A program made the position numbers and the translations under genes. Source: Nitrobacteraceae bacterium AZCC 2146 (GTDB taxonomy: Bacteria > Pseudomonadota > Alphaproteobacteria > Rhizobiales > Xanthobacteraceae). Taken from it: DNA of 64,000 nt. The stretch covers positions 6,436,001 to 6,500,000 of the forward strand of contig JBAGRP010000001.1 of the NCBI GenBank assembly GCA_036924855.1, read 5' to 3'. Under the pieces are notes generated by a model. That model was not told the origin of the DNA, did not search any database, and worked only from the letters and a program-made list of their open reading frames with translations. Of this stretch, positions 42,671-51,645 are shown piece after piece (positions within the stretch are counted from its first letter, which is position 1; each line of letters starts with the position of its first letter).

Positions 42671-43761
42671 GATTTGAAACCCTTGTGCAGCAGGGTCAGC
42701 AGCCCCTCGCGGTCGAGATCGCCGAAGCCGAGGCTTTGCAACGTGCGGCCGCCCTGCAAGAAGTTCTCACCACAGATCGCGCCGCCGATGGCGAGGAAGG
42801 ATTTTGCCAGCGGCGTCTCGACGCCGGCGAGTTTTGCGCAGGAGACGATGAAGGACAGGCCGACGCGGAGATCCTCGCGCATGTAGCGGTGCTCGCGCAG
42901 CACGATGTGTTCGCGCCAGTCGCCGGAGTCAGTGAGGCGGTCGTGGGAGCCGCGGCCATACATCCATTCCTCGCCATCCTTGGCGTAATGATGCGCCAGC
43001 GGGAAATGCGAGCCGCCATAACCGAAGGCTTCGCGCACTTTGATGCGTTCGTCGTCGAGCGCGTCGGTGACGCGGCGGATGGCCGGCTGGGTGCCTTCCT
43101 TGTGGATGTCCCAGGTCTCGAAATGTTCGAGCGGGCCAGCGTTCATCACGATCAGCGGCGGGTGAATGATCGGCCCGGCATTCATCAGCGCGCCGGACAA
43201 TGCATCGCCGCAGGCCTCGATCACGCCGGGGAAGGCCCGATCGATCACGGCGATGGCGTGATCGGAGAGGGTGAGCGGAAACACGCCGGTCGGCAGCCGC
43301 TTGGCGCGGATGGTGATGGCAACCTCGAACGGCCCATGCTTGCGCGCCAGCCAGGGCAGCGTGCCGGTCTCGGCAAAGGCGACGCTGGCGGTGTTGCCGA
43401 CCTCGTGGGCGGCCTTGGCGAAGATCATCGACCCGAAGGTCGCTGGCGGCAGATACACCACCTGGCCGTCCGTGAGATGCGGCGCCAGCTGGCGGGCGAT
43501 GTCGTGCTGGGCAAAGGCCGGCGCCGGGCACAGGATCAGCTCGGCGTCGCGGATCGCCTCGGCGATGTCGGTGGTTACCAAAGTGAGTTGGGTATCGTGG
43601 GTGCCTTGCGCATTCTTGACCACGATGCGCGAGCCGGCCTTGCGATGCTCGGCGACCGCCGCGGCATCGCGCCGCCACAGGCGGACATCATGGCCCTGCA
43701 GGGCAAAATCACCTGCCGCTGCAAACGAACCGTTGCCGCCGCCCAGAACTGCGATTTTCAT
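42667..43761 (-). CDS. Octopine/nopaline dehydrogenase family protein
   Basis: 364 residues. The N-terminal NAD(P) domain starts KIAVLGGGNGSFAAAGDFALQGHDV, and the C-terminal domain carries the NAD/NADP octopine/nopaline dehydrogenase fold with MNAGPIIHPPLIVMNAG, a GGSHFPLAHHYAKDGEEWMYG region and the expected His. Opine dehydrogenases reductively join an amino acid and a 2-oxo acid, or reverse this. Coupling to a 3-hydroxyacyl-CoA dehydrogenase (ATGA) is unusual. It may act on a secondary amine or an amino-carboxylate of the aminobenzoate route; that is a guess. Confidence 0.85.
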   Translation of the reverse strand: MKIAVLGGGNGSFAAAGDFALQGHDVRLWRRDAAAVAEHRKAGSRIVVKNAQGTHDTQLTLVTTDIAEAIRDAELILCPAPAFAQHDIARQLAPHLTDGQVVYLPPATFGSMIFAKAAHEVGNTASVAFAETGTLPWLARKHGPFEVAITIRAKRLPTGVFPLTLSDHAIAVIDRAFPGVIEACGDALSGALMNAGPIIHPPLIVMNAGPLEHFETWDIHKEGTQPAIRRVTDALDDERIKVREAFGYGGSHFPLAHHYAKDGEEWMYGRGSHDRLTDSGDWREHIVLREHRYMREDLRVGLSFIVSCAKLAGVETPLAKSFLAIGGAICGENFLQGGRTLQSLGFGDLDREGLLTLLHKGFKS

Positions 43762-43779
43762 AGTCTATCCTCTCTCAAC

Positions 43780-43918
43780 CGTCATGCCCGGGCGAGCGCG
43801 CGAAGCGAAGCCTCGTGCGCGATGTCCCGGGTATCCACGTCCTGTCGTTCGACAGTGAAGACGTGGATGGCCGGGACCACGGCGCGACGAGGTCGCGCCG
43901 CCTGCCCGGCCATGACGG
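43780..43918. repeat. Dispersed palindrome, family D copy 2
   Basis: CGTCATGCCCGGGCGAGC at the left is mirrored by GCCCGGCCATGACGGCG at the right, with ATCCACGTC and GACAGTGAAGACGTGGAT as the inner stem. It separates the acyl-CoA ligase from the opine-type dehydrogenase inside what may be one long operon. Confidence 0.85.
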
Positions 43919-43933
43919 CGTTTGTTGTTGGCA

Positions 43934-45457
43934 TCATGGTTTCAGAATGTCCGCACCCTGCTTCAACTTGAAATGCTGCACCTTGCCGAGCGCGGTGCGC
44001 GGCAGATCGGCGACGAAGATGATGTCGCGCGGCACCTTGTAGCGGGCGAGTTGCGTCAGCACGTGGGCCTTCAGCGCGTCGGCGCCGACGCTGCAGTCCG
44101 GCCGCAGGACGACATAGGCCACCGGCACTTCCTGCCATTTCGGATCTGGAAGGCCGACCACGCCGACATCGGCGACATCGGGATGTTCCAGCAGCACGCG
44201 CTCGACCTCGGCAGGATAGATGTTCTCGCCGCCGGAGATGATCATGTTCTTCTTGCGATCGTGGACCCAGAAATAGCCGTCGGCGTCGCGGGTGCCGATG
44301 TCGCCGGTGCGGTACCAGCCGTCATGCAACGCCTCGCGCGTGGCTTGCTCGTTGCCCCAGTATTCGAAGAACACGTTGGGGCCGCGGATCGCGATTTCGC
44401 CGGCGCTGTGTGCGGGAAGTTCGATGCCGGCGTCATTGATAATAGCGGCCTCGCAGCACAGGCCCGGCAATCCGGTCGAACCCGTGCGCGAAAGATCGCC
44501 GCCGAGGCGGGTATAGATCGAGATCGGGCAGGTTTCGGTGGAGCCATAGACCTGCAGCACGGGGATATCGCGCGCGGTGAAGCGCGCAATGAGATGCGGT
44601 GGCACGATGGTCGAGCCGGTGGAGACCGCCTTCAGCGAGGACAGGTCGGTGGTCGCCCAGGCCGGATGTTCGCTCACCGCCTGGATCGTCGCGGGCACCA
44701 GCACCGTCAGCGTCGGCTTGTCGTTGGCGATGGCGGCCAATGTGGAGTCCGGCGTGAAGCGGGCGTGGATGGTCACGGTGGCGCCGTGATGCAGCGCCGG
44801 CGTGGTCTGGATGTTGAGACCGCCGACATGGAAGAACGGCAGCACCGTCAGCACGTGATCGTCGGAGGTGAGGCCGTGCATGTGCTGGCTCATCACCCCG
44901 TTCCACAGCAGCGCCTCCTGGCGCAGCACGGCGCCTTTTGGGCGGCCGGTGGTGCCTGACGTGTAGACGATCAGCAGCGGGCAGGAGAGGTCGGTATGCG
45001 GATTGCGGCCATCGCCAGAGGCGCGCGCCAGCAGGGCCTTGAAGGTCTGCGCGGGGGAGGGCGGCGCAAAATCCAGCGCGACCACGCGGGTGTCGGGCAG
45101 GTCTTTCGCTAGCGACGGCAGGATGTCGGCAAAGGCTTTTTCCAGCACCAGCACTTTGACCGAAGCATCGGAGAGGATGAATAGCTGCTCAGCGACGGCG
45201 AGCCGCCAGTTCAGCGGCACCAGCATCGCGCCGAGCCGGGCGCAGGCGTAGAGCAGCACCAGATAATCCGGCCGGTTCAGGCTGAGGATCGCGACACGGT
45301 CGCCACGGCCGACGCCGCATTCGGCCTTCAGCGCCTTCGCCGTCGTCTCGATCTGCGCATTGAATGCGGCATAGCTGAGCGTGGTGCCCTCGAAATGGAT
45401 CGCGGGCTTGTCCGGCGTAAACGCCGCGTTGCGTGCGATGAGGTGCGAGAGATCCAA
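43934..45457 (-). CDS. Acyl-CoA / aryl-CoA synthetase (AMP-forming)
   Basis: 507-residue ANL enzyme that activates a carboxylic acid with ATP and CoA. Visible motifs are LLIVYTSGTTGRPKG (P-loop), QVYGSTETCP, GWYRTGDIG and RKKNMIISGGENIYPAEVE, with the catalytic lysine region PRTALGKVQ at the end. The start must be TTG at 45457, because an in-frame TAA lies three codons upstream and no other start gives the family N-terminus. Medium-chain, aryl or ring-opened acids are all possible substrates. It lies downstream of the acyl-CoA dehydrogenase-like gene. Confidence 0.9.
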   Translation of the reverse strand: MDLSHLIARNAAFTPDKPAIHFEGTTLSYAAFNAQIETTAKALKAECGVGRGDRVAILSLNRPDYLVLLYACARLGAMLVPLNWRLAVAEQLFILSDASVKVLVLEKAFADILPSLAKDLPDTRVVALDFAPPSPAQTFKALLARASGDGRNPHTDLSCPLLIVYTSGTTGRPKGAVLRQEALLWNGVMSQHMHGLTSDDHVLTVLPFFHVGGLNIQTTPALHHGATVTIHARFTPDSTLAAIANDKPTLTVLVPATIQAVSEHPAWATTDLSSLKAVSTGSTIVPPHLIARFTARDIPVLQVYGSTETCPISIYTRLGGDLSRTGSTGLPGLCCEAAIINDAGIELPAHSAGEIAIRGPNVFFEYWGNEQATREALHDGWYRTGDIGTRDADGYFWVHDRKKNMIISGGENIYPAEVERVLLEHPDVADVGVVGLPDPKWQEVPVAYVVLRPDCSVGADALKAHVLTQLARYKVPRDIIFVADLPRTALGKVQHFKLKQGADILKP

Positions 45458-45490
45458 GTTGGCTTATCCGTGTTGAATATCAGCTTTGCT

Positions 45491-45622
45491 CGTGTCCCGG
45501 ATGCGGTGCGGCATTCTTCATGCCGCTCCGCAGATCCGGGACCCATGCGGCAAGAAGATGGGCCCCGGATCTGCAGCGCACCACGCCGCAAACGCGCCGC
45601 GTGCGCTGCGTCCGGGGCACGA
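45491..45622. repeat. Dispersed palindrome, family B copy 2
   Basis: CGTGTCCCGGATGCGGTGCG at the left and GCGCTGCGTCCGGGGCACG at the right, with GATCCGGGACCCAT and ATGGGCCCCGGATCTGC inside. It fills the gap between the acyl-CoA dehydrogenase-like and ligase genes. Confidence 0.85.
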
Positions 45623-45628
45623 TGAACT

Positions 45629-46915
45629 TTACTCGTCTTTCTCGCCTGTCTCGTACAGCACTTCGCGGCCGATGCGGTCGAGGCAGAGTTCGGCGGTCCA
45701 GGGCAGCATCAGCGAGCCGCAGCGGCTGTCGCGATAGATCCGCTCCAGCGGCAGCGACTTCAGCATCGCCTGGCCGCCGCAGGTGCGGATCGCCAGCGTC
45801 GCAATCTCGTTGGCGCCTTCCATCACGGAATACTGCGCGGCATAGGCGCGCAGCACCTGCTCCTTGGTCGGATTGGCGCAGGCCTCGGTGATTGCCTGAA
45901 ACCAGATGCCCTTGATCTGCTCCAGCTTGATCTGCATCTGCGCCACCGCGATCTGCTTGGTCGGGTACATCCGGCGCTTCACCGGCGGCGTGCCCGGCAC
46001 TTCGCCGCGCAGATATTTGACGGTGAAATCATAGGCCGCCTGCGCGAGGCCGACATAGGTCGGCGACAGCGTCAGGAACATATGCGGCCAGCGCATCGCG
46101 GCCTGGAAGTAGACGCCGCGCGGCATCAGCGCCGCGTCATACGGCACGAACACGTCCTTGAAGATCAGCGTGCGCGAGACCGTACCGCGCATGCCCAGGG
46201 GATCCCAGTCGCCGACCACCGAGACGCCGTCGGCCTTGGCAGGCAAAGCGAGATACAGCGTGTTGCGGCGCGAGGCCTTTTCGCCTTCGGCGACCTCGGT
46301 GCACAGCACGCCGTAGTAATCGGCGTGGCCGGAGAGCGAGGCAAAGATCTTCTTGCCATTGACCAGCCAGCCGCCGTCGACCGGTTTGGCCTCGGTGCCG
46401 AACGCGACACCGCCGGCGGCAGCGGCGCCGCCTTCCGAGAACGGCTGCGAATAGATCGCGCCGTCTTCGACGATGCGCTTGTAGTGAATGGCGCGGCGGC
46501 GTTCCTGATCGGCGCGGGTGGCGTCGTCCATGTCGAGATCGTCGGCCAGCGGGCCGGACCACAGCGTCGAGCAGACGTGCATGTTCCAGGTCAGCGCGGT
46601 AGCGCCGCAATAGCGGCCAATCTCGGCGGCGGTCATGGCGTAGGTCTGGTAGTTGGCGCCGAGGCCGCCATGCTTCTTCGGAATCGCAATGCCCAAAAGG
46701 CCGGCGCGATGCAGGTCCTTGTAATTCTCCGCCGGGAATTTTGCTTCCTTGTCCCAGGTCGCGGCGCGGCCGGCGAACACGGTCTGGCCGAGCGTCCGCG
46801 CACGCGTCATGATTTCGGCCTGCTCGTCGGTAAGCCCGTAGGCTTTCGGATCGAAGATCGGCTTGTCGAGCACGATCGCGTCGAGATCGAGGGCTTTGGC
46901 GGCTGGCATGGTCAT
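45629..46915 (-). CDS. Acyl-CoA dehydrogenase-fold flavoprotein without the usual catalytic Glu
   Basis: 428 residues with the full dehydrogenase fold: a helical N-terminal domain, FSEGGAAAAGGVAFG and GGWLVNGKKIFASLSGHADYYG in the beta domain, and WDPLGMRGTVSRTL. At the place where short-chain acyl-CoA dehydrogenases have IYEGTxEIQ with the catalytic Glu, this protein has SLMLPWTAELCLDRIG. The base is therefore absent there. It could use another Glu, as isovaleryl-type enzymes do, or be a flavin-dependent hydroxylase of the HpaH/DszC kind, which share the fold. It overlaps the upstream hydrolase gene (ATGA). Confidence 0.85.
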   Translation of the reverse strand: MTMPAAKALDLDAIVLDKPIFDPKAYGLTDEQAEIMTRARTLGQTVFAGRAATWDKEAKFPAENYKDLHRAGLLGIAIPKKHGGLGANYQTYAMTAAEIGRYCGATALTWNMHVCSTLWSGPLADDLDMDDATRADQERRRAIHYKRIVEDGAIYSQPFSEGGAAAAGGVAFGTEAKPVDGGWLVNGKKIFASLSGHADYYGVLCTEVAEGEKASRRNTLYLALPAKADGVSVVGDWDPLGMRGTVSRTLIFKDVFVPYDAALMPRGVYFQAAMRWPHMFLTLSPTYVGLAQAAYDFTVKYLRGEVPGTPPVKRRMYPTKQIAVAQMQIKLEQIKGIWFQAITEACANPTKEQVLRAYAAQYSVMEGANEIATLAIRTCGGQAMLKSLPLERIYRDSRCGSLMLPWTAELCLDRIGREVLYETGEKDE

Positions 46916-47739
46916 GATGAGGACCCCGATAGATTGTGGCTGGTGGACAGAAAGTCTGCGAGCACTTCATTGAATTCGAGCGGGCGCTCGAGATTGGCGA
47001 GGTGGCCGACGCCTTCGAGCTCAACATAGGTCGAGCCGGGCACATAGGTCGCCATCTTCGCCATCATCGGCGCCGGGGCATTGTTGTCCTTGGAGCCGGA
47101 CAGCAGCAGCGTCGGCACCGTTATGTCCTTGAGATGCGTGCGCAGATCGAAGCCGAACATCGACATCATCGAGGAACGATAGGTGGCGGGCGGGACCGAT
47201 GCCATGCAGTCGCGCGCAAGCGCCATGCCGGCGGGGGAGGGATCGTCGCCGACCAGGTCCTGCACCAGCTTTGGCGCCATCGATGCCATGGTCTCGCCGC
47301 GGTCGAGCGGGCCGAGCCGCGCGTCGATAAAGGTCTTTTGCCATTCGCCATCGGCCTTGCCGAAGGCCGGGCTGGTCTGCGCCAGTACGACGGCGCTGGC
47401 GAGATCGGGATACTTCACCAGAAACTGCTGCACGATCATGCCGCCGATCGAGTGGCCGACGAGAACCGGCTTGCGCGCGCCGACCTGCTGCAGGAAATCC
47501 TTCAACGCTTCCGCAATGGTGGAGATGCTGACTTGAGGCAGCTGCACCGAGCCGCCATAGCCCGGCATGTCCCAGGCGATGGCATAATAGCGGTTGCTGA
47601 AGGCGTCGATCTGATGGCGCCATCCACGCGCGGCGCCGCCGATCCCGTGCAGGAACACCAGCGGCGGCAAGCTCGCATCGCCCGCCGCCTCGTAGCCGAA
47701 GCGGCCGTCCTTCGTCGTCATGGCTGCAAGATCTGGCAC
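46912..47739 (-). CDS. Alpha/beta hydrolase (enol-lactonase / ring-opening hydrolase-like)
   Basis: 275 residues. LVFLHGIGGAARGWRHQI, the nucleophile elbow GHSIG (95-99, S97), LLLSGSKDNNAPA (Asp) and EGVGHLANLERP (His) give a complete triad. Relatives include 3-oxoadipate enol-lactonases and C-C bond hydrolases of aromatic pathways. The GTG start has AGGAGG five bases before it. It is the first gene of the minus-strand run that continues to the 3-hydroxyacyl-CoA dehydrogenase, and operator c lies about 67 bases upstream. Confidence 0.88.
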   Translation of the reverse strand: MPDLAAMTTKDGRFGYEAAGDASLPPLVFLHGIGGAARGWRHQIDAFSNRYYAIAWDMPGYGGSVQLPQVSISTIAEALKDFLQQVGARKPVLVGHSIGGMIVQQFLVKYPDLASAVVLAQTSPAFGKADGEWQKTFIDARLGPLDRGETMASMAPKLVQDLVGDDPSPAGMALARDCMASVPPATYRSSMMSMFGFDLRTHLKDITVPTLLLSGSKDNNAPAPMMAKMATYVPGSTYVELEGVGHLANLERPLEFNEVLADFLSTSHNLSGSSS

Positions 47740-47804
47740 TTACGCCTCCTGTGCTGTCGGACACGGGTAATCCTAGCATGTCCGAGATATATGAAAAGCG
47801 ATAG

Positions 47805-47827
47805 TTTTAGACTTAAAACGTTACCCG
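47805..47827 (-). promoter_or_regulatory. Putative operator c (hydrolase operon)
   Basis: TTTTAGACTTAAAACGTTAC, then CCG on the plus strand. The core TTTTAGACTTAAAA is a dyad. The site lies upstream of the minus-strand hydrolase operon and about 170 bases from the divergent acyl-CoA dehydrogenase gene. Confidence 0.6.
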
Positions 47828-47952
47828 CTGCCTAGTCGGCAGGCAGGCGTGGTCTGGGTTTATCGGATGCCATGGGACGGGATCTGCCGTCACCGTCAAT
47901 TCGTGCGGCACAGGCGACCAAGCTCCGGAGCGAACGCTATTGTTCCAAATCT

Positions 47953-47974
47953 CTTTAGGTTTAAAACAATCCGG
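47953..47974 (+). promoter_or_regulatory. Putative operator d (acyl-CoA dehydrogenase)
   Basis: CTTTAGGTTTAAAACAATCC, then GG. It lies 28 bases before the ATG of the plus-strand acyl-CoA dehydrogenase, so a bound protein would sit over the promoter or leader. It shares the TTAAAACAAT block with operator a. Confidence 0.6.
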
Positions 47975-48001
47975 TTGCCTGGCGAACACAGGGAGGAAGC
48001 C

Positions 48002-49180
48002 ATGTCCGATATATCATTTTTGTCCTGGCCATTTTTCGACGATCATCATCGCAAGCTGGCCACGGACCTGTCGCACTGGGCTGCTGCCACCTTGCCGGCT
48101 TTGGTCGACCATCACGATGTCGATGGATCATGCAAACGGCTGGTCCGGGCCATGGGAGACGCCGGATGGCTGCGCGTGGCAGTGCCTGCAAGCCATGGCG
48201 GGCTGTATCCGACATTCGACGTGCGTGCGCTTTGCCTGGTTCGTGAAACGCTGGCCTATCAAAGCGGCCTGGCGGACTTCGCCTTCGCGATGCAGGGACT
48301 TGGCACGGGCCCGATCAGCCTGTTCGGTTCGGATGAGTTGAAGGCGCGTTACTTGCCGCGCGTCGCCAAAGGCGAGGCGATCGCGGCCTTTGCCTTGTCG
48401 GAGCCCGATGCGGGGTCCGATGTCGCGGCGATGACCACCACCGCAGTGCCGGACGGTCCGGACCACGTCCGCATCTCCGGGCTCAAGACCTGGATTTCCA
48501 ACGGCGGCATCGCCGACCATTACGTTGTGTTCGTTCGTACCGGCGAGGCCGGCAGCCGTGGTATCAGCGCCTTCGTCGTGGATGCAGACACGCCCGGTCT
48601 CAAGATCGCGGAGCGCATCGACGTGATCGCACCGCATCCCCTCGCGACATTGCAATTCGAGGATTGCCGCGTGCCAGTTGCCCGCCGCATTGGTCGCGAC
48701 GGCGAGGGCTTCAAGGTGGCGATGGCGACGCTCGACGTGTTTCGCTCGACTGTCGGCGCGGCGGCCCTGGGGCTTGGCCGGCGCGCCCTCGACGAAGCGC
48801 TCGATCGCTCCGTCAATCGCAAGATGTTCGGCAAGACCCTCGGCGACCTTCAACTCACGCAAGCCGGGCTTGCCGAAATGGCAACGGGTATCGATGCGTC
48901 GGCGCTGCTGGTCTATCGCTCCGCGTGGACGAAGGACCAGGGCGCCCCGCGCATTACGCGAGAGGCGGCCATGGCCAAGATGTTTGCGACGGAAGCAGCG
49001 CAGAATGTCATCGACCGGGCCGTCCAGATATTCGGCGGGCTGGGCGTCCGGAACGGCGTCAAGGTCGAAGAGCTTTACCGCGAAATCCGCGCATTGCGGA
49101 TCTACGAAGGCGCGACCGAGGTGCAGAAGGTCATCATCGGCCGCGAACTGATCAAGACCGCGCAGGCGGCTGTCTCATAA
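48002..49180 (+). CDS. Acyl-CoA dehydrogenase
   Basis: Flavin-dependent alpha,beta-desaturation of an acyl-CoA. It is 392 residues from the ATG at 48002, which has a GGGAGGAAG site. Motifs are [65 protein letters not shown] and [16 protein letters not shown], the last with the catalytic Glu intact. In this cluster it probably oxidises a reduced ring-derived or ring-opened CoA ester. Operator d stands directly before it. Confidence 0.93.
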   Translation: MSDISFLSWPFFDDHHRKLATDLSHWAAATLPALVDHHDVDGSCKRLVRAMGDAGWLRVAVPASHGGLYPTFDVRALCLVRETLAYQSGLADFAFAMQGLGTGPISLFGSDELKARYLPRVAKGEAIAAFALSEPDAGSDVAAMTTTAVPDGPDHVRISGLKTWISNGGIADHYVVFVRTGEAGSRGISAFVVDADTPGLKIAERIDVIAPHPLATLQFEDCRVPVARRIGRDGEGFKVAMATLDVFRSTVGAAALGLGRRALDEALDRSVNRKMFGKTLGDLQLTQAGLAEMATGIDASALLVYRSAWTKDQGAPRITREAAMAKMFATEAAQNVIDRAVQIFGGLGVRNGVKVEELYREIRALRIYEGATEVQKVIIGRELIKTAQAAVS

Positions 49181-49197
49181 AGTGTAAGTGCGGTGTG

Positions 49198-49247
49198 CTT
49201 CCCTCGCCCCGCCGCGCGAAGCAAAGCTTCGCTAGGCGGGGAGAGGT
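49198..49247. repeat. Dispersed palindrome, family E copy 1
   Basis: TTCCCTCGCCCCGCC is mirrored by GGCGGGGAGAGG around GCGCGAAGCAAAGCTTCGC. Relatives lie at 54033 and 59554. It separates the acyl-CoA dehydrogenase from the convergent cupin gene. Confidence 0.8.
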
Positions 49248-49284
49248 AAGGTCCGCGTTTGTTGCGAGGTCGATCAAACGCCTT

Positions 49285-49734
49285 CTACTCGTTCGCTTCC
49301 GGCGGCAGGAAGTTCACTTCATGCTCGGCGGAGATGCGGACGATTTCGGCGACGTCGCTGAGATTGTGCAACTGCTTGAACAGCGCTTCCAGCTTTTGCG
49401 TCGGCGACACCCAGAACAGGGCCCGCGCCGGCTTGTCTGACTTGTTGAAGTAGCCGTGCGGAATGCCGCGCGGCAGCCTGACGAGATCGCCGGCATTGGC
49501 GCGGACCCAGACGCCGTCGAGTTTCAGATCCAGAATGCCCTCCTGCACCAGGATGAATTCTTCCTGGGTGGGATGCACATGCACCGGGACGAACTGGCCG
49601 GGATCGCTGTTGGTTTCGAAGGCGAAGGTGGAATCGGTGACCGCTTTGGGGAAATACACCTGGCCGAGAATATTCCAGCTGGTGCCGCCATAGCCCGTGC
49701 CGCTGGGGGTGATGCCTTTTTCGAGCGTCGCCAT
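49285..49734 (-). CDS. Small cupin protein (1)
   Basis: 149 residues from the ATG at 49734; an AAGG site nine bases before it favours it over the ATG at 49743. It is a single cupin: VPVHVHPTQEEFILVQEG carries the His-x-His and Glu metal ligands, and RLPRGIPHGYFNKS carries the second-motif His. The ending HEVNFLPP is shared with its sister at 55496. The proteins are too short for gentisate dioxygenases and resemble quercetinase-type single cupins. The reaction is unknown. It diverges from the SDR gene across operator e. Confidence 0.88.
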   Translation of the reverse strand: MATLEKGITPSGTGYGGTSWNILGQVYFPKAVTDSTFAFETNSDPGQFVPVHVHPTQEEFILVQEGILDLKLDGVWVRANAGDLVRLPRGIPHGYFNKSDKPARALFWVSPTQKLEALFKQLHNLSDVAEIVRISAEHEVNFLPPEANE

Positions 49735-49810
49735 GATGTCCATCCTTCTGCTGCCGGTCGAACGCTACCTGCGGCGCTCCGGCTGTCAAGCGGGCCATTT
49801 GTTGCAAAAG

Positions 49811-49833
49811 CTTGAAGTCTAAAATATATCCAT
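49811..49833 (+). promoter_or_regulatory. Putative operator e (SDR / cupin 1)
   Basis: CTTGAAGTCTAAAATATATC, then CAT. The ATATC extension resembles operators g and h. It lies 32 bases before the SDR ATG and about 77 bases from the divergent cupin start. Confidence 0.6.
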
Positions 49834-49864
49834 ATGGCTCATTTCGGGCTCATGGAGGCTGCGC

Positions 49865-50623
49865 ATGTCCACCCTGTCAGGCTCCCATGCGCTGGTCACC
49901 GGTGGCGGCCGCGGCATCGGCCGCGCCATCGCCGCGTCGCTGGTGCAGGCCGGCGCGACGGTGACGATCATGGGTCGCAATCTCGCCACGCTCGATGAAG
50001 TCATCGCCGCGGGTGAGGGGCATCACGCCATTGCTGCCGACGTTTCCGATCAGGGCGCTTTGTCGGCCGCGGTTGCGGAAGCCGCGAAGCGGCAGCCGAT
50101 CGATATTCTGGTGGCCAATGCAGGTGCGGCTGAATCCGCGCCGTTCGGCCGCTCCGATGCCGCGCTGTTCCAACGCATGATGGATGTCAATTTCATGGGC
50201 GTGGTCTATGCGGCGCAGGCGGTGCTGCCCGACATGGTCGCCCGCAAGCGCGGTCGCATCGTCGCCATTGCATCGACCGCGGGGCTCAAGGGATACTCTT
50301 ATGTCAGCGCCTACGCGGCTGCGAAGCACGCCGTCATTGGCCTGGTGCGCTCGCTGGCGCTGGAAGTGGCGAAGAGCGGTGTCACCGTGAATGCGGTTTG
50401 TCCGGGGTTTACCGAAACCGATTTGCTCGCCGGCAGCATCGACAACATCATGAGCAAGACCGGCCGCAGCCGTGAGCAGGCAGTGGCGGAACTGGCAAAA
50501 CATAATCCGCAAGGGCGGCTCGTCACGCCAAACGAAGTTGCCGACGCGGTCTTGTGGCTGTGTGGCGCGGGCGCGAGCTCGATTACCGGCCAGAGCATCG
50601 CGGTGGCCGGCGGCGAGATTTGA
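49865..50623 (+). CDS. Short-chain dehydrogenase/reductase
   Basis: 252-residue classical SDR with GGGRGIGRA (13-21), NAG at 85-87 and the triad S137, Y150, K154 (YAAAK). It resembles 3-hydroxyacyl-CoA or cyclic-alcohol dehydrogenases of aromatic routes. The [11 protein letters not shown] loop is complete. It opens a plus-strand run with the enoyl-CoA hydratase and the aminobenzoyl-CoA monooxygenase/reductase. It could oxidise or reduce the ring ketone/alcohol made by the latter. Confidence 0.92.
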   Translation: MSTLSGSHALVTGGGRGIGRAIAASLVQAGATVTIMGRNLATLDEVIAAGEGHHAIAADVSDQGALSAAVAEAAKRQPIDILVANAGAAESAPFGRSDAALFQRMMDVNFMGVVYAAQAVLPDMVARKRGRIVAIASTAGLKGYSYVSAYAAAKHAVIGLVRSLALEVAKSGVTVNAVCPGFTETDLLAGSIDNIMSKTGRSREQAVAELAKHNPQGRLVTPNEVADAVLWLCGAGASSITGQSIAVAGGEI

Positions 50624-50669
50624 TCCAGCTCATTCAATAACAATGAACGTCAAGTTACAGGGAGTTCTC

Positions 50670-51506
50670 ATGAACAAATTCGCCAACCCCGTTACGCTGC
50701 CGCTGATCGACTATTCGCCGCAGCATTTTCTGCTCGCGGTGGTCGACGGCATCGCCACGGTGACGCTGAACCGGCCGGAGCGGAAAAATCCGCTGACTTT
50801 CCAGAGCTACCGCGAACTGACGGATTTCTTCCGCGCCTGTGCGATGGATGACGAGGTCAAGACTATCGTCGTCACCGGCGCCGGCGGTAATTTTTCGTCG
50901 GGCGGCGACGTGTTCGAGATCATCGGCCCGCTGGTGCAGATGAACACCAAAGACCTCACGGCCTTCACGCGGATGACCGGCGATCTCGTCAAGGCGATGC
51001 GCGCCTGCCCGCAACCGATCGTCGCAGCGGTGGAAGGCATCTGCGCCGGCGCCGGCGCGATCATGGCGATGGCATCCGATCTGCGGCTGGCGGCGACGAC
51101 GGCCAAAGTCGGTTTCCTTTTTAATAAAGTCGGCCTCGCCGGCTGCGACATGGGGGCGTGTGCGATCCTGCCTCGCATCATCGGCCAGTCGCGCGCCTCG
51201 GAGCTGCTCTATACCGGCCGCTTCATGACCGCCGAGGAGGGGGAGCGCTGGGGTTTCTTCAGCCGCATCGTGGCGCCGGAACATGTGCTGAGCCAGGCGC
51301 AGCTCTTGGCAAAACAGATTTCCGAAGGCCCGACCTTCGCCAATACCATGACCAAGCGGATGCTGGCGATGGAATGGGCGATGTCGGTGGAGGAAGCGAT
51401 CGAAGCCGAGGCCGTGGCCCAGGCGCTGTGCATGACTACCGAGGACTTTGCGCGGGCGTTCGAGGCGTTTTCGAAGAAGCTGAAGCCACAGTTTCAGGGG
51501 AATTGA
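50670..51506 (+). CDS. Enoyl-CoA hydratase/isomerase family protein
   Basis: 278 residues from the ATG at 50670 (GGAG seven bases before). It has the crotonase fold with [15 protein letters not shown] (first oxyanion region), [22 protein letters not shown] (second oxyanion region) and [23 protein letters not shown]. The loop GCDMGACA takes the position of the catalytic Glu regions, and E/D residues there suit hydratase or ring-hydrolase chemistry. It lies 46 bases after the SDR gene and before the ring-attacking monooxygenase. Confidence 0.92.
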   Translation: MNKFANPVTLPLIDYSPQHFLLAVVDGIATVTLNRPERKNPLTFQSYRELTDFFRACAMDDEVKTIVVTGAGGNFSSGGDVFEIIGPLVQMNTKDLTAFTRMTGDLVKAMRACPQPIVAAVEGICAGAGAIMAMASDLRLAATTAKVGFLFNKVGLAGCDMGACAILPRIIGQSRASELLYTGRFMTAEEGERWGFFSRIVAPEHVLSQAQLLAKQISEGPTFANTMTKRMLAMEWAMSVEEAIEAEAVAQALCMTTEDFARAFEAFSKKLKPQFQGN

Positions 51507-51520
51507 GGATTGCGGTAAGC

Positions 51521-51567
51521 TCGTGTCCCGGCTCTGCGGCGCACCACGCCGCATCCGGGGGCACGAG
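51521..51567. repeat. Dispersed palindrome, family B, short copy
   Basis: CTCGTGTCCCGGCTCTGCGG is mirrored by CCGCATCCGGGGGCACGAG. It keeps only the outer arms of the family B units at 23231 and 45491. Confidence 0.75.
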
Positions 51568-51597
51568 TTGCCCGGCAAACGGGCTTGCGCGAAATTG

Positions 51598-51619
51598 CTT
51601 TAGGGTTAAAATATCTCGG
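51598..51619 (+). promoter_or_regulatory. Putative operator f (aminobenzoyl-CoA monooxygenase/reductase)
   Basis: CTTTAGGGTTAAAATATCTC, then GG. It lies 27 bases before the ATG of the monooxygenase/reductase gene, as operator d does for the acyl-CoA dehydrogenase. Confidence 0.6.
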
Positions 51620-51645
51620 TTGAAGCACACCCTGCGGAGGCTTGC

